Shown here one piece after another: positions 1 through 11,429 of a stretch of DNA of 64,000 bases (positions are counted from its first letter, which is position 1; every line of letters begins with the position of its first letter). The notes below the pieces were generated by a model, which ran no database searches, was not told where the DNA came from, and worked only from the letters and a program-made list of their open reading frames with translations. The stretch comes from Petaurus breviceps papuanus (Eukaryota; Chordata; Mammalia; Diprotodontia; Petauridae): the NCBI GenBank assembly GCA_028583685.1, contig JAMXIF010001183.1:14013466-14077465 (forward strand). The letters are read 5' to 3'. The position numbers and the translations under genes are program-made.

Positions 1-235
1 GATAATGTTATTTTGTGATTTTCAAAGCCAATATGGCAGGGATCCATTTCTACTTGAGTATAACATTATTTCCTAGGGCATCTTCTTACCCAGGAGGAAT
101 GTGTACCAGGGGGCATGTATTGTTTAGACAGCCATATTCTCTTTAACATGAATTCCTTTGGTAAATATGAACTTTGATACCATAAGATCAGTGATATGGT
201 TTTGATCTATGTAAAAGAAGATGGACTCAATTAAC

Positions 236-350
236 CAACCAGCATTTATCAAGCATTGACTGTGTTCCAGGCCCTCTGGGAGGCCCTAGGGGTACAAATA
301 TAAAGAATGGAACCATCTCCACTCTCTAGAGGTGAATGAAAGTTAATGAC
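236..350 (+). repeat. family B interspersed repeat, 5' fragment
   Basis: The stretch reads like the start of a repeat seen many times here: an AGCATTTATCAAGCATTG head, a 'ccaggccct' block and a 'tacaaatataaagaatgg' block. I call it family B because I cannot name it. Other copies lie near 13465, 20605, 37640, 46915, 51300, 52885 and 59440. It is old and truncated. Confidence 0.55.
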
Positions 351-539
351 CAATTCACATACTGATGGAGAGAATAATCTCAAAGAGGACCTACATTGAT
401 ACAGCTTCTTTTGACCCCTAAAGAACTCTATTTCCTCCCAGTAACTATGGCTCAAAAATTCAGTTGTCTTTGATTCTCCTGTTTCCCATATTCTAACAGC
501 TACACTATTGTTTCTAATTCTACTACATTTCTTGGCTCC

Positions 540-1000
540 ATCTCCTCCTGTCTACTATTAACTATAGTCACCTTAGGTTCAGCCTCACATTTCTTCTTGT
601 TTAGATTACTACAAAATCCTCCTAACTAGACTTTCTGACTCTTGTCTATTTCCCCTCCAATACATCATTGACACTGACTCCTGAGCAATCTTTCTATTCA
701 ACTTCTAGGAACATATCACTTGAGAAATCTTACCAATGTGTCACTCTGATAACGCCTGGACTATGCTTTCGCAAACTAAAACCTACAGTGGCTCTCCATT
801 GACTACTGAATAAAGCATAGACTCTTGATCATTGCATTCAAGGCATTCCTCAATCTTACCCCCAAATTCCTTTCTAATCTTATGTAATACTATGAATGTT
901 CATGTACTCTATATTCTATTAAAACCTTACTATTTTTAATTTGTTGCTTGTCTAGCTCTCTACCATGTTTGTGCCTTTGTTTATTTAATTCATTGAGTCA
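540..1000 (+). mobile_element. L2 (LINE2) fragment, ORF-derived part
   Basis: The block 'cagtggctctccattgactac' followed by 'gcattcaaggcattcctcaatcttaccc' is the typical L2 stretch lying upstream of its 3' UTR (compare 55270-55340 here). No open frame survives. It is an ancient fossil of uncertain ends. Confidence 0.6.
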
Positions 1001-1894
1001 AAGTCTTTCATGGATTACCTTGAAATAGTGCTCTCTGTACCCTGCATCTATTTACCACCCTGACTGGATCACCAGACCTTACTTAGAGAAAAATAATAGG
1101 GAATGGATTCAAGTAGGAGCTTCCCAACTGCTCTCTCTTTCAGGATCACAATTCTAGAATATATTCCAGGAGGATGGATTAGAAATACAGGGTTTTTAGC
1201 ATCTTTAGAGTTTTAGACTTTACAGTAAATTCTGAACTATTACTTCTGAATAGGAGAGAAGACTAGTGTATTCCCTACATAGGGTGTAGGCAAACTTTAG
1301 TATATGAATTTGTTCCATAGATATGTGGAGAGTGGGAAGAGGCTGTAGGTATGACTCTAGCTTGCTGACAATTATAATCTCAGAACAAGACTAGAACAAA
1401 ACTACTAGAGCCAGAAAGAATTGAGCATTAGCTGAATATGGTTCTGCTCTACTGCTTCCTTCAATAATCTTAACTAATCTTTGGGATTTTTGCCCAATTT
1501 TACTAAAGAAAAGTGACTCACTCAGAGTTATACACAAACAGTGACAAAACTCACTGAAAGATAGAGCTTTCAAAATTTTTCCTTTTCTTTGTCTCAATCA
1601 TAATTCCAAAAAAAGATGAGAGGCAAATACAAATAAGGAAGATTGTCAACTGAATAGTTACAGAAGGGTAAACTTTGACTCATATTTTCTTGAATCCACT
1701 CCAGTCAATGTCTAGCACTTGACTCATCCTATCACTTACACCTTATTTGCCTGGCAATATCCCTGTTTTTAAGTTATTGAAGAGCCTATCCTAGATATTA
1801 GGAGTAAATAGAGATATATAGTATCTTATCAGACTTTCTCCATTCTATATCCATTAATGTACTCTAGGGTCCATTCTTCCTTTTGAAGTATTTA

Positions 1895-2960
1895 CTCATT
1901 CATTTAATAAACATTTATTGAAATAGGTATTATTTGGAGGACAATGCCAAGATGGTGGAGTGAAGCTAACATTTTTATTAAGCTTTCCCAACATACCCTT
2001 TACAAAATCTAAAAAAAAATACTAAACTGAATTCTGATTGGGAAAGTCAAGAAAAAGCACAGTGAGTTATGTTTCTAGCCTAGGGCAGCATAAGAAGTCA
2101 GAAAGTGAGGCCTGTAAACCCTGGGGTGGGTAATGGCTGTAAGTTCTGCTAGGCAGAAGCAGCAATGGCTGTGGGCTATGGAGGTTGCAGCAAAAGAAAC
2201 AGCAGTGGTCCCAGGAATGGTAAGGGCATTGAACACCTAATCAGAAAGAGATCCCAAAGGATCTCTGTACTAGTATTGGAAGGAGAATCAGGTGCCACTT
2301 GGCAACTCTGTGCCCATTACCTTGTTCCAGAGTATAGTTCTAGAGTACAGAAGAGCAGTTGCAGTCATGAGGAAGCCAAGACCCTACATGGATAATGAAT
2401 AGAGTACAGACTAGGAGGGCAGTAACCAGATCTCTCCTTGGGTCACAGCACTTTGGAACCACTGAAAATTTACAGGCTCCCTCTAAGTTGTGAAAGCAGT
2501 AGAAAGCTATTAAAAACCAAACCAAACCAGAAACTCAGGCCAGATTTTCCATCCAGCCCTCCCCAATCCCAGAAGTGAACAGAAACCAACTCTAATATAA
2601 AGTCCAAAGTCAAGAAATAGGCTGGAAAAATGAGTAAACGGAAAAAAAAATAATCTGATCATAGAAATCTATTGTGGTGACAGGGAAGCTCAAGACACAA
2701 AATCAGAAAGAGGCAAAGACTTGAAAGTGTCTTCAAGCAAAGCCTCAAAGAAAAATGTAGATTTGGACACAAGCCCAATAAGAATTCCTAGAAGAGATAA
2801 ATAAAGAGATTTTTTAAAGGGCAAAAAAAAAAGATTTTTTAAAAATCTGTATTATTTGCAAAAGTACTGTGTTAGGATTTATGGGGAATGCAAATGAATC
2901 AGACATCATTCCCTGTTCTCAAAGAATATATAATTGTATAAATTTAGAAACAAGATTTCA
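1895..2960 (+). repeat. family B copy split by an L1-derived insert
   Basis: The head 'tcatttaataaacatttattg' ends at 1936. The expected continuation ('caaaagtactgtgttagg', then 'catcattccctgttctcaaag') resumes from 2849, after the L1 piece at 1937-2848. The split copy proves that the inserted DNA is younger than family B. Confidence 0.6.
1937..2848 (+). mobile_element. L1/HAL1 5' end (5' UTR plus start of ORF1), 3'-truncated
   Basis: It begins with the 'gccaagatggtggag' 5' UTR start and runs to an ORF1-like start at 2630 (ATGAGTAAACGG). A short A-run shifts the frame within eight codons, and the similarity stops in the coiled-coil coding part. The same 10-bp sequence, GTATTATTTG, lies at 1927-1936 and 2849-2858, so this looks like a complete insertion event and not a remnant. 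It lacks any 3' UTR. LINEs are normally truncated at the 5' end, so losing the 3' end while keeping the 5' end is unusual. Confidence 0.7.
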
Positions 2961-2984
2961 TAATTAGAAAATGGAAAAGATTTA

Positions 2985-3330
2985 TTTTAAAGGGACCTCA
3001 GAAGTTCCCTAATTCAAGCCATACCTAATCAAGAATTTCTTCCAAAATATCATGAGATATCACTTGATCAAATCCCTCTCATCACTTCTCCCCCACCTTA
3101 ATTTGTGAAGTTGATTTTTTTGAACCCACATTGAACTTTACATTCATCATTGTTATTGTTTACCGTTTCATATTCAGTCAAACTTTTTAATCTTGAGGAG
3201 ATTTTAGATTCTGACTTTGTCATCCAAAATGTTATCTATGCATTGCACCTTTGTGTCTTCTGCAAATTTGACAAGCATTCTTGCTTTGACTTTGATCCCT
3301 AGACATTAATAAAGAAAAAAAAAGAGTTGA
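2985..3330 (+). mobile_element. L3/CR1 LINE fragment
   Basis: It contains a 'gggacctcagaag...ccctaattcaagcc' head and, further on, 'cttctgcaaatttgacaagc', both typical of L3 (CR1 clade) 3' regions. It is very diverged, and its ends are approximate. Confidence 0.5.
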
Positions 3331-3384
3331 CTTTAAAAATTCTCCCCTGTCTAATATTTGGGAACATTCTTCCTTCTCAAATCA

Positions 3385-3545
3385 TAGGATGTTAGAGATA
3401 AAAAGGACCTTGAAATTATCTAACCTACCCTCTCCTAACTTTATAGATTAGGAAATGAAACCCCAAAAGTTAAGATGCTTACCCAATATCACAAAGACAG
3501 AGCTAGAATCTAGGTGGCCTGAATCTCATCCACGGCTCTTTTTTA
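3385..3545 (-). mobile_element. MIR/CORE-SINE-like fossil
   Basis: Antisense landmarks are 'aggaccttgaaattatctaacc', 'tagattaggaaatgaaacccc' and 'acccaatatcacaaagacagagctagaatc'. This is the usual antisense MIR-like order, with an L3-like head in front. Similar composites lie at 12600, 15030 and 41880. Confidence 0.55.
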
Positions 3546-4039
3546 CTGCATCATGTGATCTCTCTAATTATTGGCTGTTTGTTCTTAAATACCACTTTGA
3601 AAGTATTTGATGACAGTTCTAAATGGACAATGTTCACAAGATCATTTCAAGGTGGGAGGCAGAGATCCTCACCTGAGTATGTAAAATATAAAGACCTCTA
3701 GTCTTAAGTTCTCATTCTGGGATTTTACACATAATAACTTTCAGTTCTTCACTTCTATTACCTAAAAAATGGATCTAGCAAAATGAATCAGCACGCCTGC
3801 TTAACACGACTGCTTTAAGGAAGAATCAGAAATATGCTGACTATAAAGTCCTTGCAAATACAAAAAAATAGTTAATATAGCTACTGTTCTTGACTAGAAT
3901 ACAGATATTCCTATACAGAAATCAGGAAACCCACCGCACAAAGGGTCAAAACAAAACATTGCTTTTAGTAGAAGCCATAGTCTTCTATGACACCTGGTCT
4001 TACTAAAATTCTACTTAAAGTCAAATTTCACCACTTGAG

Positions 4040-4057
4040 TTATTATTATTATTATTT
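4040..4057. repeat. (TTA)n microsatellite
   Basis: Six near-perfect TTA units in otherwise unique sequence. Confidence 0.85.
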
Positions 4058-4565
4058 TCATTTTTCATCTTGCAAATGGTTTACAGACTTGCTGGCTTTC
4101 TTTGAATCTTCTAGTATTTTGCAATTCAACTTCAAATTCTTTGGCATGGATGCAGCCTTGAGTGTGCCAATGTGAGCAAAGGGTGCTGAGTTTGGGGAAA
4201 GACAAATGTCCTGCAAAAGAAGAGATTGTGGCCTAATGATATAGAAGCATGTAGTTGTATGTTGGCTCATCATATTCAATCATTTCTCATTTTTCTCTCT
4301 ACAGGAGCTTAGGATAAAGCAAGGGAAGAGAAGAGAGCTTGTCAATCAACAGTCTCTATTCTGCCCTCCTCTTTGAATTTCCAAAGAGTATGACAAAAAC
4401 AGTAATTATTTTAGTTTTTCTCTTTGCTAACACACAGTACTTCATAGCTGCAGCCTGTAATAATCTTTTCTGGAGACAGAGCATGTGTGAGAGGATGTGA
4501 AGGGATGTCTGGCTAGAAATTATTTGTTGAGAGTTTAATTCAGTTTGAGAGAAAGAGAGAGAGAG

Positions 4566-4720
4566 CATGGCAGATGAAATGGAAAGCCAGCTTTGGAATC
4601 AGAAAGACCTGGGTTCAAGTCTTGTCTCTGACTCAAATTGTATATGGGGCCACAGGAAAGTCACTAAATCTCTCAATGATCCAGGCTACTTTCTAAGACT
4701 ATGAATTACAGATGTGTAAC
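4566..4720 (+). mobile_element. MIR-like SINE fossil
   Basis: Sense-strand landmarks are 'ggaatcagaaagacctgggttc', 'tctgactc', 'ggaaagtcactaaatctctc'. The order matches the tRNA-like head and CORE of MIR/MAR SINEs. No A-tail or TSD is left. Confidence 0.6.
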
Positions 4721-5554
4721 CAATGTGCATCAGCAGAAAGTTTTCTCAAATGGGAGTTGCTTACACTGATGAAACTGCAAGTCCAGACAAAGAAATAATT
4801 CAACCATTTTCCAAATGCTCAGGGTATAATGGGAAGTAAGTAACATGTACTTGTGCTGAAGCCATTTCAAGGTCCAAGGAGAGTGATCAGATGACCTTCT
4901 TTTGAAATCAACCTAGCGATTCAATAAAGGAAGCCACAGAATTTTTAAATAGATGACAGATACAATATGCAGTTATAATAGGAAGATCATGAATGTATTA
5001 CTACAAATTTGTTTACCTTGATCATTATCTTCTTTAGGGTAGGGAAATGTGTGTTTGTTTGCATTGCTAATAGGATTTAGTAAAGTGTCTTCTACAGTGA
5101 TGTCTCAGAATATGTTTATTTAATTTTATTTTCTTACTAAGGTCATAAAGAAAATAAAGGCATAAAGAAAATGAATTTTTATCCACTCAAGGACAATTGT
5201 TTTCTATATGTTGTCTTTACAATATTAAGTTGCTATGTTACTCATCCCTGACCTCTTCTTTTGTTTAGCCTCAAAGTCCCACATGGAATTTTAGGAAATA
5301 AAGCCCTACGAAGTCAATTGCAGTTTGAACGAACCTATTAAAGTAGTCCTGATTAATAGTAGGCATTTCTAGGTTCTTTTGTATTGCTTTATTCTCATTT
5401 CTTCCTCAGTGTTTATGGAGCAGCCAGATATGAAGTGTCTTAGACCTTAAATTCATATATATGGCACCTTTGTAGTACTTTTTATTTACTATTCTCGAAT
5501 CATGTTCCTGGAATTCTTCCTAGCCAACTATGTTGTTTGAAAGTTGAAGTGAAG

Positions 5555-5717
5555 GCGGCTAGGTGGAATAGTGACTAGAGCACCGGCCCTGAAGTCAGGA
5601 GGACCTGAGGTCAAATCCAGCCTCAGACACTTAACAGAAAAAAAAAAAAAAACTAGCTGTGTGACCTTGGACAAGTCTCTTAACCCCAATTGCCCTCCAA
5701 AAAGCAAAAAAAAAAAA
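5555..5717 (+). mobile_element. WSINE1-type tRNA SINE
   Basis: It has the complete marsupial SINE order: 'gcggctaggtgg' head, 'agcaccggccctgaagtcagg' (A box region), 'gaggtcaaatcc' (B box region), 'gtgtgaccttgg' and 'ccccaattgccctccaaaaagc' plus an A-tail. An internal A-run lies at 5638-5652. A short possible TSD, AAGTGAAG, occurs at 5547-5554 and 5718-5725. Low divergence from other copies suggests it is fairly young. Confidence 0.85.
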
Positions 5718-5879
5718 AAGTGAAGTGTAGGGGTGGGAGAGAGAATTCCGGACTTGCAGAGGTTAACCAGCTTATATATACTGCCCTTTACTTGCACCTC
5801 CCCACCAGCCCTCTAGTTGCTTAGCACAATTCCTTGTACAAATATATCAAGGGCCTGTGATTCCATCACTAAAGTTTCT

Positions 5880-5985
5880 CTATTTTTTGAGACTCAGAGA
5901 GATTGTGATATGTCTATGATCACACAGCTAGTAAGTATCAGAAGAGGGATTTGCTTGATCTAATACACTATGCTGACTTTCAGTA
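5880..5985 (-). mobile_element. MIR fossil (antisense)
   Basis: 'gagactcagagagattgtgatatg...atcacacagctagtaagtatc' is the antisense MIR core. Short and old. Confidence 0.6.
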
Positions 5986-6127
5986 CTAATAGGTGATTAA
6001 TAACATTTGTGGAATTGAATTAAAATCACTTTACAGAAAAAATGACATACTAGAATTCAAAGTTGAACTTTACAGATTAAATAGGTGTATTACTGATATT
6101 GGCACTACCTAATCTATAGTATTTTTT

Positions 6128-6345
6128 TTTTTGAGGAAAGCCATTTGTAAACTAGATCTGGACTCAGACATTTGCTAGCTATGTGAACCTGGGCAAGTTA
6201 CTTAAGCCTGTTTGCCTCAGTTTCCTCATCTAAAGAAGGAAATGTCAAACTGTTCCAGCATCTTTCCCAAGAAAGCCTCAGATGGGGTCCCAAAGAGTCA
6301 GACACAACTGGAAATTACTCAACAACAACAAAATGTACAAGTGTT
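6128..6345 (+). mobile_element. MAR1-type CORE-SINE, 5'-truncated
   Basis: It starts inside the body ('ggactcagacatttgctagc') and continues through 'gcctcagtttcctcatctaaag', 'tttcccaagaaagcctc' and 'gagtcagacacaactgg' to 'caacaacaacaa'. The CAA-type tail is shared with the next copy, 12 bp downstream. Confidence 0.75.
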
Positions 6346-6356
6346 ATTACTAATCC

Positions 6357-6611
6357 AGCAGCTAGGTGACACAGTGGATAGAATGCTAGGCCTGGGTTCA
6401 GGAAGATTTATCTCCCTGAGTTCAGATCTGGTCTCAAACACTTACTAGCTATCTGACTCAGGGCAAGTCACTTAACCCTGTCTTGCCTTGATTTCCTTAT
6501 CTGTAAAATGAGCCAGAGAAGGAAAAGGCAAACTGTTCTAGTATCTTTGCCAAGAAAATCCCCAAATGGAGTCACAAAGAGTCAGACAAAACTAAAACGA
6601 CTGGGCAACAA
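6357..6611 (+). mobile_element. MAR1-type CORE-SINE, near full length
   Basis: The head 'gcagctaggtgacacagtgg' is followed by 'gagttcagatctgg', 'gactcagggcaagtcactt', 'atctgtaaaatgagcc', 'tttgccaagaaaatcc' and 'gagtcagacaaaactaaaacg', and it ends 'gggcaacaa'. It sits head-to-tail behind the truncated copy at 6128, making a tandem SINE pair. Confidence 0.8.
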
Positions 6612-6834
6612 TTATTATCCAGTTAACCCATATGTACTTTTAAACAGTATCTACTCTATGCATTTCCAACCAAGTTCCCCTGGAGGCAGGGGAAGGACCT
6701 AAATAATCTTCTAAGGTCCTTTCCAGCCTCACATTTCTAACACTTTTCCTGGAGAAGTGTGTTTGGGGTCCATTTGGATTAAATGTAGAGTATGTTTGAA
6801 TGTCTAGAACATTAAACTTACATTCAATCTCCCA

Positions 6835-7205
6835 TCTCTGCGACTTTGCACAGGCTGTATCTTATGCTTAGAATGCCCTCTCTTTTCACCTCTAACCTCT
6901 CATAACACCTATGTCCCTTCCAAACTTAGCTCAAGAGATACCTCCTTTAAAAAAACTTTTCCTGAATTTTGCAACTGTTACTGCCCACCCTGCAAGATTA
7001 CTTTGTATTGATAGTATATAGATCTTTTATAAACACATCTTTGTCCATGTTGTATCTCTCCTTTCCCCAAGTGTCATCTTAACGTCTTGAGCTCATTTAG
7101 AGGGGCAAGGAATGTTTTGTATTTTTCTTTGTATTCCCAGTGCCTAGAAAAGTCCCTAGCACATATGAGAGACTTTTTCTAAATGGCTGTTGAATTGAAT
7201 TGAAC
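6835..7205 (+). mobile_element. L2 (LINE2) 3' end
   Basis: L2 landmarks in order are 'tagctcaagagatacctcc', 'ttttcctgaattttgc', 'cttgagctcatttagaggggc', 'tttgtattcccagtgcctag', 'gtccctagcacata' and a TGAA-like terminus ('gttgaattgaattgaactg'). Confidence 0.8.
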
Positions 7206-8040
7206 TGACTTTCAGGAGGTAGGAGTTAAGGTCAAGACCAGAAGTGCCAGAAGTGCACTTTTAGCTTACCTTTCTTGGCAGCCAGTGGGGCAACAGGGGC
7301 TAAATGTTATTCTGATTAGCTGGAATGACAGGTCTCCAGTTGGAGGCTCACACCAGACAGGACACAGGTTGGAAGGACGGGAAAACTTATTTGGGGGAAG
7401 GGGAAAGGGCCTTATTTCAGTGTATCCCACTACTGTTCCCCTCTTAAACTTTACTTCATAATTCTTGCTTACACATTTCCAAAGTCTGTCTGAGTCCTGA
7501 GAACTAAGTCACTTACTGCTAATAACCACTTCAAAACAGACCTGGTTCTCCAAAGACCATTCTCAAGTGTTTAAATAGATTCCTTTGGTCTGTGGGTCTT
7601 TCTGTCCCATCTTTAAAAAGTCAGTCTGTCAGTAGCATATAACAATGCTTCCATTTTTCCACAGAAACATATTCTATGTTTTCTTCTAGTGAAGGTATGG
7701 AAAAGGTGTTGGGGGTGGGGAGGAGACCTTCACATCCGAACAGATGTTCAAAGCTGATTGATGACTGCATTCCAGGCTTGGGGGAAGCCATACAATTCAA
7801 CCTGTGTGGTTTGTGTTAATCTTCTTGTACACAAAACAAATCAACTCTGTAGTTTTCATTGGCTTCATCATGAATGTCAGATCTAGGACAGAAATGTTTC
7901 AATAGTTACAGCTCAAGATGCTAAAATTAAACCTTCCCAGGAATATACATTTAAGTTTTATATGCAGTAGAATATGCATAGAGTATGTGGGAAGAGTTAA
8001 AAATTCATCTTCAATCATGTTTGTTGAGTTTTGATGTGCA
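7206..8040. other. no recognised feature
   Basis: Mixed-composition sequence with no long open frame and no repeat I can name. Confidence 0.5.
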
Positions 8041-8044
8041 GATT

Positions 8045-8225
8045 TTGGTTTGAATATCCAATCTTAGACACTTGGGAGCTGTACGACCCTCTTAATTTTT
8101 GTCTGTCTCACTTTCCTAATCCAAAATAAGGATTATAAAAGTACTTATCCCCCAGAGGATAAAATGAAATAATTCTTGCAAAAGTATCTGCAAACCTTAA
8201 AGTGCTATATAAATGATACCTATTA
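8045..8225 (+). mobile_element. MIR fossil
   Basis: Order 'gaatatccaatcttagacac', 'ctttcctaatccaaaataagg', 'aaaatgaaataattcttgc' and 'aaccttaaagtgctatataaatg' is the MIR body and 3' end. Confidence 0.65.
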
Positions 8226-8548
8226 AGTATAAAATATATATTTTCTTTAGTTGACTTCAAACTGTTAGCAATTTAATATGCTACATCTTTTTTATTGCTT
8301 TGATTGATTTTAAATCTCTTCAAATGAGGTATAGTTGAGGACAACATACTTATGACTCAAGTTCTTAGCAGTTTTTACTTGGGTTTAGAGAAGCTGGGTA
8401 TCTGATCAGAATTACTTAAAAAAATTAAAAAAGCATCATTCAGGGACGTTGGGTGGTATGTTTTGGGACACGCATGACTTTAGCCAAATTACACAAAATG
8501 TTATGGGCCTCTGTTTCCTCACCTTCAAAAACGAGGTTGTTTGGCTTT

Positions 8549-8738
8549 AGGAATGCAGAACCTGCAGCTTTGAGGCCACATGTGGCCTTCTAGGTCCTTG
8601 GGTGAGGCCTTTTGACTGAGTCCAAGTTTTACAGAACAAATCCTTTCATTAAGGGGATTTGTTTTGTAAAGTTAGGATTAAGCCAAAGGGCTGCACTTGA
8701 GGACCTAGAGGGCCACATGTGACCTTGATTCCATAGAG
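8549..8738. mobile_element. long-palindrome MITE (DNA transposon)
   Basis: The two halves are inverted copies. 'gaggccacatgtggccttc' near 8572 mirrors 'gggccacatgtgacctt' near 8709, and 'acagaacaaatcc' at 8631-8643 mirrors 'ggatttgttttgt' at 8655-8667. The whole element could fold into one hairpin with a short loop near 8645-8654. A second copy with clearer ends lies at 58338, and a 5' stub at 33097. The shape is that of a non-autonomous hAT-type MITE; the family assignment is inferred. Confidence 0.75.
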
Positions 8739-9393
8739 ATGATCTTTTAGCTGTTTTCTCATTCTAAATCTATATCTTCATTTAACATATATTTCATAAA
8801 ATAAGTTGGAAAGCTTTCCAGGCTTCTTCATGTTATACTACTGACTCCCCACCAGAGGGCAAACTTAATCTATTCTTTTGCCAAGAGCAGATAGGTGGCA
8901 TTTGGCTGTCCATAATCCCTGATTGTATCATTTACTTTGCACCCAGGTGTGGGGCTTTGTGACAGTTGTTTCTGGTTAAGAGAAAATAGTACTGGAGCTG
9001 GTTTGCATATACAGGGTTTTCCAGTTCCCTCACTGTGGGTTCTCTTTGCATCCTCGACTTTAAACCAATTCTCCCCACTTGCCTAAACTAAAACCAGATG
9101 CCATCTCCTGAAGCGAACAAGTGCCCCTTTCTTTGTTTAGTAGAGGAGTGGTCCAGATGAAATGCCAACAATGGAACACGCACAAAAGAGAGAAAGGGGA
9201 AATGTGATTCTGTAGCACCAGAACCACATGGACATGTGAGAGGCTTCATCTGAGACAGCCTAGTAAACCATCAGACAGCCCTTGATGTCCTTCCTAGTCT
9301 GGAAAGCATTAAGGGAATTGTTGTCTTTTTGTCTTTGACAGATTGGCAGGCATATGGTACTTGGAGATCGGCAGGACTTTATGATTTAGAAAA

Positions 9394-9408
9394 ACACACA
9401 CACACACA
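9394..9408. repeat. short (CA)n microsatellite
   Basis: About seven CA units. A separate A-run lies at about 9499-9513. Confidence 0.8.
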
Positions 9409-9614
9409 AATGAATTGTTATTTAAAAAATCTGTCGTGTAATGAATCGTTTGGGTCAGGAAATACAAGACTGCCTGACCCCTTTGTTGTCATTTTCAAAA
9501 AAAAAAAAAAAAAGAGGCAGAGAAGACTCCTTGAAGAGTGTAATACTGATTTGGAAAGTCAAAGACAGAGGGAAATATTGGAGTAAGGTGCTGTGCTGGG
9601 CTAACCATCTAGAG

Positions 9615-9808
9615 CAGGTGTTCTTAATCTGAAATTTGCAAACTTGTTTTTGAAAATATTTCAATCTTTGTATATCAATTTAATTGGTTTCCTTTGTAAT
9701 CCTATGTGTTTTATTTTATGAGTTTAAAAACATTATTCTGAGAAGCGGTCCATGGGTTTCACCAGATTGCCCAAAGTGTCCATAACACAGAGAGCTTAAG
9801 AACCCCTG
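9615..9808. mobile_element. hAT-type MITE, family 1
   Basis: The ends are inverted: CAGGTGTTCTTAATC at the left and CTTAAGAACCCCTG at the right. The body carries 'gtttcctttgtaatcctatg', 'tttaaaaacattattctgag' and 'ccatgggtttcaccagattg'. Two further copies lie at 16549 and 54379, all about 200 bp. There is no transposase. A target duplication is not clear. Confidence 0.75.
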
Positions 9809-10940
9809 ACCTCTACGTTCCTAGGCAGAATTTGAGAAAATGGGCCCTGCTTTGTCTATATTCCTCCCCCCTTCCCCATTGTTAAGAAGAGAGAAAAGTA
9901 GACTTTATAGCTTTTATTTTAAACTTTTTGGGCTTACATCTCCTTCATTATTGTCTGTTTAGTGACACCCGCCAAGTATGTCCACTTTGGCACTTGCTTT
10001 GTTACAATTTATGAGAACTTGGAGTAATGCCTGTGGGTCGCAGATTTTCGATTAGCTTCCTTTCCAAAAACGATTATTTGGGAGAGCGGATTTTCTCCTG
10101 CAGATGTGTCTCCATGTGTCACTCTGTCTCTGCCTCACTGTCTCTCTGTTTTTCTATTTTTTATTTGCTTCATTCTACTTCTTTGGCTCTGTGACTTCCA
10201 AATTTTTGTGGAGTGGATCTTAGGAGCAATTTCTGGGCTAAGAAGTCTCTCCACCAACATTGTGATGCTGGTTGGTTATTACAACATGTCAGTAGCTGAC
10301 AGAGAAAAAAAAAACCTGCCTCTTTTGTTTATTAAAGCATTGTGGACTTTCAGGTAGGAGGTCACTGAGATTCTGCACAGAGGAAAAAGGAGTATGGATC
10401 CAACCTAGGTTGCTGGTCTGACCTGTGCAGTATCCAAGAGGAAAGATTCTAATTCAAAATGAATTCAAATCTGAAATGTACTTTTCTCTGCGATGCTTCA
10501 TTAGACATGACTACAAAACAGCTAGCTGTTTCTCATAAGAATGCTGAGGACAGAGAGCTTAGGCATGGTACTTATTTGGACAGGGAGGGAAATGGAAGTT
10601 TAGAGGAAAGTAGAAATGATTTCCTCAGGGTCCTAGAACCAGAAGCTTGGCTTAGTGCTATATCTCTCCATTATTGCATCCTTTAAAAGTCTGGTTCCCC
10701 CTAAAAGAAGGCCTTTGTCACAGGCTAGGCAGGGAATGAGAGAATTTCACTTTTTGAAGTTTCACATTCATTATGTCATCTGAGCCTTCCAAAACCATGA
10801 CCAAAAATTTTACTTCAATTCAGTCCAATAAACCTCAAAAAAACACAAAACGCTAAAATGGAGGGGATGGAGTGGGTGACCTCTAATGAACCTTGCAGCC
10901 CTAAATCTATAATCCTACAATGTGCAAGTCAGTGTGTGGG
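9809..10940. other. unique sequence without recognised repeats
   Basis: No SINE, LINE or DNA-transposon landmark is visible. The open frames present lack codon or domain signals. The stretch could hold regulatory DNA, but nothing specific supports that. Confidence 0.5.
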
Positions 10941-10944
10941 CTGT

Positions 10945-11115
10945 GGAAGATTGCTGTTTGTCCTTCTTTCTTGAAGTGGACCGTGACATCAGGGAGGTGA
11001 TGCCATGACATGCAGTGAATTGATTTAAGTCAGGGAAGTCTATGCAAAGTCACTAGTCTTACTTTCTCGTCTGGAGCCATCTGGATCCAGTGGTAAAGCA
11101 GGATGACTGAATAGG
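10945..11115 (-). mobile_element. family A retroposon, short type
   Basis: On the minus strand it ends with the family A 3' region. In plus-strand reading the landmarks are 'gtttgtccttctttcttg', 'gtgacatcagggaggtgatg' and 'gagccatctggatccagtgg'. It is truncated and matches copies at 28245 and 51950. Confidence 0.65.
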
Positions 11116-11239
11116 GCCCTCAAAATGGTATACCAGCCTCTCCCCTCACCCCTTACCTTTCAAGAGCTTGCAAATGAATAGGGAAAGAAGGACATTAAAG
11201 TTCATACTAACATACCTAGGTTAGAAAAACCATACATCA

Positions 11240-11425
11240 CATTTCACTGTATGTACCTTACATATATACATTATCTAACTATCTATCTATTTGGACAGTT
11301 GCCTCTTCCATTGGAATGAGATCCTCTTGAGGGCAGGGATTATGTTTTTTGCCTTTCTTCACATCGCTAGGGTTTAGCACAGTGCCTGGCCCAGAGGAAA
11401 TACTTCATCGATGTTTGTGGACTGA
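11240..11425 (+). mobile_element. L2 3' end fragment
   Basis: 'atgagatcctcttgagggcagggattatg', 'tagcacagtgcctggccc' and 'aatacttcatcgatgtttg' are the L2 3' UTR landmarks in order. Confidence 0.75.
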
Positions 11426-11429
11426 CATC

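Noticed and set aside
5555-5717. tRNA gene, from A- and B-box-like sequence in SINE heads
   Set aside because: The same head recurs in all SINE copies and does not form a complete tRNA with acceptor stem; these are tRNA-derived SINEs.
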